This document shows, in pieces, positions 1-7,700 of a DNA stretch of 64,000 nt. The stretch's first letter is position 1, and each line of letters starts with the position of its first letter. Origin of the DNA: JAGMXM01 sp964458325 (lineage in GTDB: Bacteria > Verrucomicrobiota > Verrucomicrobiia > Limisphaerales > UBA1319); assembly GCA_964458325.1 (NCBI GenBank), contig CAYWIM010000011.1:1-64000 (forward strand), given 5' to 3'. A program made the translations under genes and the position numbers. Below the pieces are notes generated by a model. The model made no database searches. It was not told the DNA's origin and was given only the letters and a program-made list of their open reading frames with translations.

Positions 1-120
1 AGCCCGCCCAATCCCCTCCAGCAAAATCGGAATTCATTTTTGCACAGACCCTAAGCGAGGCGATGCGGTGGCTGCAGGCCGGTTGCTGTTCTTGTCGAGA
101 AACCGCCTGTCAATTCGGCG

Positions 121-705
121 TCAGGGCGGGCCGGACAACACTGCTAGAAAGGCATCATAGCATGCCCCGGGATTTTCCGGCTGCCCTTGGTGGATCGCTG
201 CTCCGAAGCGCAGGCGGAAACTTTCGCCATGGGCAATGGTCACGCTGCTGGGGGCGCCCTGCTTCATCGCCGCGCGGCCGAACGGATTGGCCAGCATCAA
301 GCCGTAGTCACGATTATGCCACCAGCTTGGGCGGAAGCTGGCCGGATCGGTCATGACCGTGAGGCCGAGGGGTTGCCCGCGCACGACCCCCGAGTAGTCG
401 CACCACGCCGCCGGTTGCCCCCAGGTCATCTTCGCTGACTTCAATCCCGCGCTGCTCCGGATCACGCCCCCGTTCTTCTCGGTGAGGCCCGTGGCGACGC
501 GCGCGCCAAAGCCCATTTCCTCCTGGTCGCCAAACGTGAGGTCTCCGGCGTCCGCGTGGAAATTCGCCTCCCAAACCAGCAGCCAGGCGCGGGGCAGTCG
601 AGAGAGGGCGAACCGGTTCGTGAGCGAGCCCATCGGCGTGCCGTCGGCGGCCTGCAAGCGGCACACCCGGCGTGATCCCCACGGTATAGCTGGTTTTGTC
701 TTCAT
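121..705 (-). CDS. DUF6807 (PmoA-like) family protein, short form
   Basis: 194 residues matching the C-terminal part of the DUF6807/PmoA-like family, whose biochemical role is not established but which is common beside sugar-processing genes in Verrucomicrobiota and Planctomycetota. Visible family motifs are LTFGDQEEMGFG (about 56-67), WCDYSG (101-106) and SWWHNRDYGL..NPFG (127-143). Family members are usually near 300 residues, so about 100 N-terminal residues are missing. The first 25 residues look unrelated to the family, so the N-terminus has probably been lost. The start ATG overlaps the stop of the upstream MFS gene as ATGA, indicating translational coupling. It is the last gene of a minus-strand operon. 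Family call fairly sure; intactness doubtful. Confidence 0.62.
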   Translation of the reverse strand: MKTKPAIPWGSRRVCRLQAADGTPMGSLTNRFALSRLPRAWLLVWEANFHADAGDLTFGDQEEMGFGARVATGLTEKNGGVIRSSAGLKSAKMTWGQPAAWCDYSGVVRGQPLGLTVMTDPASFRPSWWHNRDYGLMLANPFGRAAMKQGAPSSVTIAHGESFRLRFGAAIHQGQPENPGACYDAFLAVLSGPP

Positions 706-1979
706 TCCTGGAGCGTCTTGGTGGAGGTGTCGGGCGCCCACCAGATGACCAGCATCCCCAGGGCATAGATCAAGGCAGCCGTCGCTCCCACGGTCGGGTA
801 ACTGCCTTTGAACGCGGTGAAGAGCAGGCCGGCGGCCAACACCCCGGCGGCGGTGGCAAAACGCCCGACGTTGTAAGAGATGCCGCTCCCGGCGGCGCGC
901 ACCCGAGTGGGAAACAGTTCCGGCAGATAGAGCGGCAGCCAGCCGAAAAAGAGCGTCGCCATGAATCCTTGCGCGAAGACCACCGGGTGAAAGGACGGCC
1001 TCAACGGCGCGGTGAACTGGAACATCGCCACCGTCAGCACCGTGGCCCCCAAGCTGATCAGGAAATAGGTGCGCCGCCGTCCGAGCAGGCTGGCGATCTG
1101 CGCTCCGGAGAAACTTCCCAGGATCGCCCCCAAAGCCCACCAGCCCTGCGTCTGCGCCTTGTATCCGGCCAGAGTTGCCCCGCCCACCTTGTCGGCCCAG
1201 GGAATCATCCACTTGCTGGCCGCCCAGGCGCCCACCAGCGGGATGGAACCAATCACGATCCCGATGATGGTGATCCGAAGCAATGGCGGGCGGAACAGCT
1301 CGCGCAACACCCCGGCGGATTTTGCCGACGCCGGCTGCGCCGTGCCGGCGCCGGCCGCCTTGCTCCGCGCAGCCAGCCACTGCGGCGATTCAGGCAGCGC
1401 CAGGAGCACCAGCATGCCCAACAACGCCGGCGCGGCCGCCAGCTTGAACAGCCAGCGCCACGAATCGGGCGTGATGGGCCAGAGCCGCGCCAATTGGGAC
1501 AAGAGAAGGATGCCCGTGTTGATGGCCACCCCCATCAATCCGGCCATGGTAGGGCGGGCCTTGTCCGGCCAGCATTCCGCGACCAGGGCCACCGCGTTGG
1601 GCCAGACGCCCCCCACTCCCAGGCCCACCAGGAACCGCAACACGAGCATCTGTTCCTGCGTTTTCACGGACGAGCCCATGCCCGCGAATAGTGAGTAAAA
1701 CAGAATGCTGATCCCGAGCGCCCGCTTCCGCCCGATCGCATCCCCCAGGTTCCCGAGCGCGATGCCGCCCACCGCGGCTCCCAGCATCAGCGCTGCCGTG
1801 AACCGCGCAAACCAATCGCCTCCCAGCGTGGGCGTGTAAGCCCCCCCGAGCAACGACTTCGAAACGGACAGCGACGCAACCGGCATCAGGCCCAGTTCCA
1901 AGCCGTCGAAAACCAGGCCCCCAAAGGCGGCGAGCAAGACGGCCATCCGGGCCCGGGGAGAGAGGAGGGGGACACTCAC
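702..1979 (-). CDS. MFS transporter
   Basis: 425-residue inner-membrane transporter of the major facilitator superfamily with about 12 hydrophobic segments. The motif GNLGDAIGRKRAL after TM2 is the classical MFS motif A, with a degenerate repeat (LLGRRRTY) in the second half. The best start is GTG at 1979, which overlaps the stop of the preceding dehydrogenase gene by 4 bp (GTGA), so the two are coupled. Co-transcription with a 3-hydroxyisobutyrate-dehydrogenase-like enzyme and a DUF6807 protein suggests uptake of a sugar acid or small organic acid. That substrate is inference; nothing in the sequence fixes it. Confidence 0.88.
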   Translation of the reverse strand: MSVPLLSPRARMAVLLAAFGGLVFDGLELGLMPVASLSVSKSLLGGAYTPTLGGDWFARFTAALMLGAAVGGIALGNLGDAIGRKRALGISILFYSLFAGMGSSVKTQEQMLVLRFLVGLGVGGVWPNAVALVAECWPDKARPTMAGLMGVAINTGILLLSQLARLWPITPDSWRWLFKLAAAPALLGMLVLLALPESPQWLAARSKAAGAGTAQPASAKSAGVLRELFRPPLLRITIIGIVIGSIPLVGAWAASKWMIPWADKVGGATLAGYKAQTQGWWALGAILGSFSGAQIASLLGRRRTYFLISLGATVLTVAMFQFTAPLRPSFHPVVFAQGFMATLFFGWLPLYLPELFPTRVRAAGSGISYNVGRFATAAGVLAAGLLFTAFKGSYPTVGATAALIYALGMLVIWWAPDTSTKTLQE

Positions 1980-2860
1980 GATGCCGCACCCTTTCCCGGC
2001 TGGCGCAAGACCTCGATGATCGCGCTGTTGTCCTGTTCGCCCCAGCCGGCCGCCTCCGCCTTTTCCATCAGGCAGCGGTGGGTTTCCGTCAGAGGCAACG
2101 GCAAGCCGGCCGAGGCGGCGGCCTGCAACATCAGCCGCACATCCTTCAGATGCTGGGAGAGCTTGGCTTGGACGGTGAAATCGCGCTCGACCATCTTGCG
2201 CCCTTTGGCGTCGATCGCCCGCGAATACGCCATGCTCCCGGCCATCACCTCGAGCGCCGCCTTTGGGGAAACCCCCAGCGCCTCCGCAAAGGCGAGCCCC
2301 TCCGCCAGCGCCGCCCGGTTCAAGCCCAGCACCAGGTTGCTGATCAATTTCATCTTCGCTGCGCTGCCCCAGGGACCGACGTGAAACACGCGCGCCCCCA
2401 GGACCGGCCACAGATCCGCGCAGGCCTCAAACGCGGAGCGCTTCCCGCCGACGATCACCGTCGCTTCACCCCGCCGCGTCTGCTCGCTCGAACCGGAGAT
2501 CGGCGCATCCAGGTAGCGCACCCCGCGGGCAGCCAGACGCGCCCCCAGCGCCCCGGTTTGCTCCGGTTCGCCCGTCGTCGTGTCGAGGAGAACCTGGCCG
2601 GCATGCAGCCCGTCGTCAAACCGGGCCAGCACCGCCTCGACAACCTCGGTTGTGTAGAGACTGATGATGACGCGCTCGCACTGCGCGAGCGGATTGTCCG
2701 ACCAGGTGGCGCCCCGCCCAATCAATGGTTCCGCCTTCTCTCGGCTGCGATTCCACACCGCCACGTGGTAACCGTGTTCGAGCAAGCGTTCGGTGAGCGC
2801 CGTGCCCATCAAGCCCAGGCCGACGACGCCGATCTGCTCATCGTTGGATCGCATTGCCAT
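1976..2860 (-). CDS. NAD(P)-dependent 3-hydroxyisobutyrate dehydrogenase-like oxidoreductase
   Basis: 294 residues, the usual length for the beta-hydroxyacid dehydrogenase (HIBADH/tartronate semialdehyde reductase) family of soluble cytosolic enzymes. The N-terminal Rossmann fingerprint GLGLMG is at 14-19, the substrate-binding DAPISGSS at 118-125, and the catalytic lysine is expected at K171 in KLISN. The exact hydroxyacid cannot be read from the sequence. Its stop overlaps the GTG start of the downstream MFS gene, so enzyme and transporter are probably made together. The 5' end overlaps the end of the vapC-like gene by 23 bp. Alternative in-frame Met at residue 3. Confidence 0.87.
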   Translation of the reverse strand: MAMRSNDEQIGVVGLGLMGTALTERLLEHGYHVAVWNRSREKAEPLIGRGATWSDNPLAQCERVIISLYTTEVVEAVLARFDDGLHAGQVLLDTTTGEPEQTGALGARLAARGVRYLDAPISGSSEQTRRGEATVIVGGKRSAFEACADLWPVLGARVFHVGPWGSAAKMKLISNLVLGLNRAALAEGLAFAEALGVSPKAALEVMAGSMAYSRAIDAKGRKMVERDFTVQAKLSQHLKDVRLMLQAAASAGLPLPLTETHRCLMEKAEAAGWGEQDNSAIIEVLRQPGKGAAS

Positions 2861-3347
2861 GTGGTGACCCTATTCTTACGGGCACAAGAGCGACCTGGAG
2901 CCCTTCGGCCTTCGCCAGGGCGGCCTGACGCTCGTCGGATGTCAGAAAGACCTGGCTTTTGAGCAACAAGGCGCAGGCGACGTGAAGAAGATCGATAGCC
3001 CGAGCCCCCACCGTTTCCGAGTGAACCGCGGAAAGTCGGCGCGCTTGGGAGAAGGCCGAATCCATGTCCAAAGTGATCTCCTCGAGGGCTCCCCGTTTCG
3101 AGAAGAGATAAACACGGGCCAGAGCCGCGTCTCGCTCGCGTACAATCTGCGCACGTTCGCCGGCTGGTCGAAAATGCCTTTCATGAAAGGCGCGCTGGCG
3201 GATCGCGTTTTCAACCTCCAACGCGTGCAGCGGCAGGTAAACGAGGCGAGGGCGGTTCCTGCGGCGATACTCAGCCACCGCCTCGGCGCCACCCGGTTCT
3301 CCGGACATCAGTTTAACCAAAAAACTGGTGTCCGCGTAGATTCTCAC
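2838..3347 (-). CDS. PIN-domain ribonuclease toxin, VapC family
   Basis: 169 residues with the PIN-domain pattern: D6 in YADTSFLVKL, acidic residues E44/E46 in ALEVENAIR, D119 in AIDLLHVACAL and D138 in TSDERQ. These form the expected acidic metal site of VapC-type endoribonucleases. It follows the antitoxin gene with an ATGA overlap at 3344-3347, the typical arrangement of a type II toxin-antitoxin pair. PIN toxins usually cleave tRNA or rRNA; the target here is unknown. Slightly longer than a minimal VapC (about 130-150 residues). Confidence 0.86.
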   Translation of the reverse strand: MRIYADTSFLVKLMSGEPGGAEAVAEYRRRNRPRLVYLPLHALEVENAIRQRAFHERHFRPAGERAQIVRERDAALARVYLFSKRGALEEITLDMDSAFSQARRLSAVHSETVGARAIDLLHVACALLLKSQVFLTSDERQAALAKAEGLQVALVPVRIGSPHGNAIQR

Positions 3348-3586
3348 CGACGCTCCTTCTCAAGAATTTCCGAAAGGCTGACTTTCGAACGCGGCGAGCG
3401 CAGCGCCTCATCCAAAAGTTCGTCAATTGCCCGCGCGCGCTCCGGGTTCTCTTCTTCCTGGGTGGCGGGCTGGATGACCCAGAGCGGCTTGCCGTTGTCG
3501 GTGACCTGGACGCTCTGGCCGGAGCGAGTCAGGCGTTTCACCTTGATTGGCTCTCGAAGCAGGCTCCGGAGCGGAATCGTTTTCAT
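3344..3586 (-). CDS. Phd/YefM-like antitoxin
   Basis: 80-residue cytosolic protein with an N-terminal segment typical of prevent-host-death antitoxins (IPLRSLLREPIKV..., then VQVTDNGKPLWVIQP at about 26-40). The charged, probably flexible C-terminus (SLSEILEKERR) would wrap the toxin. It is translationally coupled to the PIN toxin through ATGA. The start ATG at 3586 lies directly beside a palindromic CTGTCTGACAG, a likely autoregulatory operator. Family assignment is by pattern and context. Confidence 0.82.
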   Translation of the reverse strand: MKTIPLRSLLREPIKVKRLTRSGQSVQVTDNGKPLWVIQPATQEEENPERARAIDELLDEALRSPRSKVSLSEILEKERR

Positions 3587-3587
3587 G

Positions 3588-3611
3588 CTGTCTGACAGTA
3601 CCGCCTGACAG
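3588..3611 (-). promoter_or_regulatory. Putative antitoxin operator
   Basis: The near-palindrome CTGTCTGACAG (3588-3598) sits immediately upstream of the antitoxin start, and a second CTGACAG half-site follows at 3605-3611. Phd/YefM-type antitoxins normally repress their own operon at short palindromes in this position. The repeat is visible; binding is inference. Confidence 0.4.
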
Positions 3612-3656
3612 CGCCCGCGTCAAGGGCCTGGAGAACTTGACGCGGATAGGGGTTGG

Positions 3657-3847
3657 TCATAACTGATGACACTGGCGGTCGTTCGTGCGCTTCTGCACCC
3701 AGCAGTTGGAAACGTGTGTCCAAGTTCCCATCGCAAGACGCTGGGCGATCCACTTCAACGTCATCGTCGCGATCGCTCGCGGCGGTCGCCCCGATTCACC
3801 AAGTGGTCAATGGCACCAGGATATTGGACGCGGAGTTTGCGCGGCAT
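3657..3847 (-). pseudogene. Remnant of REP-associated tyrosine transposase (RAYT)
   Basis: Two pieces of one transposase are joined by a deletion. The first piece, from ATG 3847, reads MPRKLRVQYPGAIDHLVNRG and then DRRE, the highly conserved start of IS200-like/REP-associated tyrosine transposases. In another frame, from about 3764 to the stop at 3657, the sequence reads LKWIAQRLAMGTWTHVSNC followed by about 15 residues, matching the typical RAYT C-terminus. Roughly 200 central residues, including the catalytic HUH and Tyr region, are absent, and the joint is out of frame. RAYTs mobilise REP hairpins, and hairpin repeats occur elsewhere in this window. Confidence 0.75.
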
Positions 3848-3995
3848 GGGGGGTAAAGGGGAGAAAACGGCCGCTTGTGTCAATAGTTTTGCGGTACTTG
3901 ACAGAAAACACGATAACCGGGAACAATGATGAAGGACATGGGATACCACGGCGATTTCTGACGTTTATTGACACTGTTCGGCGGCACAACGCTTT

Positions 3996-4343
3996 ATGCG
4001 AACAACAACCATCAGTGCAATCTTCACCGTCTCGCTTCTGTTAGCCGGATGTGGCAAGAAACCCACTCCATCGAGTTTTAATTCTTCAACAAACGCGCCC
4101 GTCATCGAATCGGCCCTGACCGCGTGGCAACAGGGAAACGCGGCCAAAGCAGTCAGCAGTTTTGTCGAGACAGACTGGAGCAGTCGTCCTCTATTCGCAG
4201 CCAGTTCGACGTTGAATCTCACCGAAGATCAGTTCAAGGCTCTATCAGATGCCGAGCGGCAGGCGAAATCCGTCGAGATGACGTCGCAACGAACCCGCCT
4301 GTTGCATTTGGTGAGGGACATGAGATATGGCAGAATACGGTGA
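3996..4343 (+). CDS. Small putative lipoprotein
   Basis: 115 residues with a type II signal peptide: a short positive N-terminus, a hydrophobic stretch and the lipobox LLAGC, with the lipidated Cys at about residue 19, followed by a Ser/Thr/Asn-rich linker. The mature part (SALTAWQQGNAAKAVSSFV, then LTEDQFKALSDAERQ) looks helical. No enzymatic motif is visible. The last residues overlap the start of the next gene at 4327, and the abrupt end after LLHLVRDM suggests the 3' part may have been lost. Function unknown; probably membrane-anchored. Confidence 0.6.
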   Translation: MRTTTISAIFTVSLLLAGCGKKPTPSSFNSSTNAPVIESALTAWQQGNAAKAVSSFVETDWSSRPLFAASSTLNLTEDQFKALSDAERQAKSVEMTSQRTRLLHLVRDMRYGRIR

Positions 4344-4662
4344 GTGGAATCGTAAAGGCGCAAGCCTCAGTGATGTAACGGCTCAAAAGGAGTATGGAGT
4401 GAGCCGCGATTTCATTGTGAAAGGCATTCGAGCCGGGAAGCTCGAATACCGCGAGGGATCGGTATGGGGCAATCCCTATTTGCGAGTTTTGAGGAGCCAG
4501 CTCGAGCGATACATCGCTGAGCAGCATGGCTCACGCTATTTGGCGAGCGGCAAAACCCAGGCGGAGTTGCGCAAGATCAAGAAGGAGATTGCAGGCCTTA
4601 CGAAAAAGCTCACCGCACTTCAGGTCCGAAAGGCTGAAATTGAGCGATCCGTCCGGAAATAG
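4327..4662 (+). CDS. Small putative DNA-binding protein with C-terminal coiled coil
   Basis: 111 residues. The N-terminal half (DVTAQKEYGVSRDFIVKGIR, then AGKLEYREG) resembles the helix-turn-helix of MerR/excisionase-type proteins, in which a short wing follows. The C-terminal 40 residues (ELRKIKKEIAGLTKKLTALQ) form an obvious amphipathic coiled coil, suggesting dimerisation. It overlaps the end of the small lipoprotein gene by 17 bp. A role in a mobile element or as a small regulator is possible but only inferred; it lies next to a transposase remnant. Confidence 0.5.
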   Translation: MAEYGEWNRKGASLSDVTAQKEYGVSRDFIVKGIRAGKLEYREGSVWGNPYLRVLRSQLERYIAEQHGSRYLASGKTQAELRKIKKEIAGLTKKLTALQVRKAEIERSVRK

Positions 4663-4761
4663 CGGGACGAATCAATCGGTCGAGGCGAACCAAAGTTTTC
4701 ACAGACCCTTATCCTTGCCGAAGGAACGGGATCGCCGTTATGGTGGCCGCCATCATCGACC

Positions 4762-7700
4762 ATGAGAACGTCTATTCTGATCCTGGCGCTGTCGCTGGCC
4801 GCTGGAAACGCCCCGCTCGGCCGCGCGCAATCTTTGGAGTCCGGCTTTGCCGATCCGACCGAAGACACCAAGCCGTGGTGCTACTGGTACTGGATCAGCG
4901 ACAACATCTCGAAGCCGGGCATCACGCGGGACCTCGAGGCGATGGCGCGGGTCGGGATCGGCGAGGCGCTGATCGGGAACATCTTTCTCGATGACATCCC
5001 GGCGGGCAAGGTCAAGGTGCTCAGCGAGGAGTGGTGGGGGCTGGTCGAGCATGCCATCCGCGAAGGCGGGCGGACCGGCGTCCATATCGGCCTGTTCAAC
5101 TGTCCGGGCTGGAGCCAGTCGGGCGGCCCTTGGATCGAGGCAACGCAGACGATGCGTTACCTGGCGGTGTCCGAGACGCGCATGGCTGGTCCCAGGCGGT
5201 TCGCGGGCAAGCTGGCTGCGCCGAAGGAGCTGTTTCAGGATGTGGCGGTTCTGGCGTTTCCCGCGCCTCGAGGGGATGCCGACTCGATCGCGGCCCGCTC
5301 GCCCCGGGTGACGTGCGCGCCGGCGGCGGTCGGCGTCGAAAAGCTCTTCGACGGCGACGACTCGACGGCCGTTCAATTCCCGGATCGAGCGGGTCGGGGG
5401 CAGAATCCGTTTGCGATCGAGGTCGAGGTGGGGGAGCCGTTCACGGCCCGGTCGCTCCAGATCGTGCCGGCCGATACGCCATTCGGCGCCCAATGCGTCT
5501 TCGAAGCGGCCCGCGACGACGGCGGTTATCGATCCGTTCGGACCTTCCAGTGCGACCGATCCAACATGGCGGCCGGTGTCGGCTTCATGCCGCGCGGGCC
5601 GGTTACGGTTTCGTTCCCCGCCGTCACCGCAAGGAAGTATCGCATCGTGTTCACCGGCTTTTTTGGCGGCGGGAAGCAGCCGGTCCTGGCTGAAATCAGA
5701 ATCTCCGGCGCGGCGCGTCTGGAGTCGTTTGTTGAGAAACAGCTCGGCAAGATGCATCCGACGCCTCTGCCGATGTGGGATACGTATCTGTGGCCGACGC
5801 AGGCCGAGCCGGGCTCGGCCGACCTGGTCGTTCCGGTCGGCCAGGTGCTCGATCTCACCCGGCATCTGGCGCCGGACGGCGCGCTCGAATGGGATGTGCC
5901 GGCGGGAGAATGGGTGATTCAGCGGATCGGCATGACGCCGACCGGGATGAAGAATGCGCCAGCGTCGCCTGAAGGACAGGGCTTCGAGGTCGATAAGATG
6001 AATCGAGAGCTGGCGCGGCATCACTTCGACGCGTTTATCGGCGAGATCGTCCGGCGAATACCCGCGGCGGACCGCAAGGCGCTCAAGCGCGTGGTGGCGG
6101 ACAGCTACGAGATGGGCTCGCAGAACTGGACGGACGGCCTGGGTGCGCAGTTCCGCCAGCGGTACGGCTACGATCCGACCCCGTGGCTGCCGGTGGTGAG
6201 CGGGCGGCTGGTGGGCAGCGCGGACCGGAGCGAGCGGTTTCTGTGGGATCTGCGGCGCCTGGTGGCGGATCGCGTGGCGACGGAGTACGTGGGCGGCCTG
6301 CGCGAGGCCTGCAAGCCCCACGGCCTGGGCCTCTGGCTCGAGAACTACGGCCACTGGGGGTTCCCGGGCGAGTTCCTCCAGTATGGCGGCGAGTCGGACC
6401 GCGTCAGCGGCGAGTATTGGGTCACGGGCGACCTGGGATCGATCGAGCTTCGGGCGGCATCATCCTGCGCGAACACCTACGGCCACGCGTTCGTCTCGGC
6501 GGAGGCCTTCACTGGGGGGCCCGCGTTTCAGAATGCCCCCGGCGCGCTCAAGGCGCGCGGCGACTGGTCCTTCTGCGAGGGCGTGAACCATTTCGTTCTG
6601 CACGTCTATATCCAGCAGCCGTGGGAGGACAAGGTCCCCGGGGTGAACGCTTGGTTCGGCACCGAGTTCAACCGCCACAACACGTGGTTCGATCGGAGCA
6701 AGGCCTGGGTGGATTATGTGCGCCGTTGCTGCTGGCTGCTGCAGCAGGGCAATCGCGTCGCCGACGTCGCCTACTTCATCGGCGAAGACGCCCCCAAGAT
6801 GACCGGCGTCCGGAAGCCCGAACTGCCCGCCGGACGCGACTTCGATTACATCAATGCGGATGTCATCGAAACCCGGCTTGCCGTGAAGGATGGCATGCTG
6901 GCACTGCCCCATGGAACGACCTATCGCGTGCTGGTGCTGCCCGAGCTCGAGACCATGCGGCCTCGAGTGCTGCGCAAGATTCGGGATCTCGCGAAGGCCG
7001 GGGCCACCGTGCTTGGCCCAGCTCCTTCGCGTTCGCCCAGCATGGCAGATTATCCGCAGTGCGACGACGAAGTGCGGCAACTCGCTGCCGAGGTCTGGGG
7101 CGGCGCCGATGCCCGCCAGGCTGGCGAACGCGCGTTCGGCAAGGGCCGTGTCGCATGGGGCAAGCCGCTCGAAGAACTCCTGGCCGCGCTGAAATCGGCG
7201 GCCGATTTTCAAAGCTCGGCCCCGCTCCGCTTCACACACCGCCGGACAGGCGAGACCGACATCTATTTCATCGCAAACCCGAAGGCCGAACCGGTGACGA
7301 CAACCGCCGCGTTTCGCGCTGGCGACAAGGCCCCCGAGTTCTGGTGGCCGGACTCGGGAACGATCGAGCGCCCGGCGGTTTACGATGCCGCCGATGGCAT
7401 CGTCCGCCTCCCAATCTCGCTGGGACCGCACGGATCGGTGTTCGTGGTGTTTCGCCGCAAGGCCGCTCCTCGGTCGGAACGGATCGCCACCGTGCTGCGG
7501 GATGGGCGCAAAATTCTGTCTACGGAAGTGGCGCCGAGCATTTCCGGGGAGAGCGCCGACCGCCCGAACCACTTTGCTTTTGCGGCGTGGATCAAGCCCG
7601 CGGACGCCACGACGCTCGTGAGCGAGACCAACCGCGGTGTCGTCGGCATGAGCGAGAAGCGCAATGACGCCCTGGCGGCGCCGCATGGCGATGGGCTGGG

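Noticed and set aside
43..4707. Short match CACAGACCCT near 44-53 and 4698-4707 that could be ends of a 4.7-kb element
   Set aside because: Only 10 bp shared, flanks do not align well, and no transposase lies in between except an unrelated remnant; compatible with chance.
4753..6354. Long open frame on the minus strand opposite the GH106 gene (over 500 codons)
   Set aside because: No recognisable motifs; His/Arg/Pro-rich composition typical of an antisense shadow in GC-rich DNA, while the plus strand has clear GH106 motifs.
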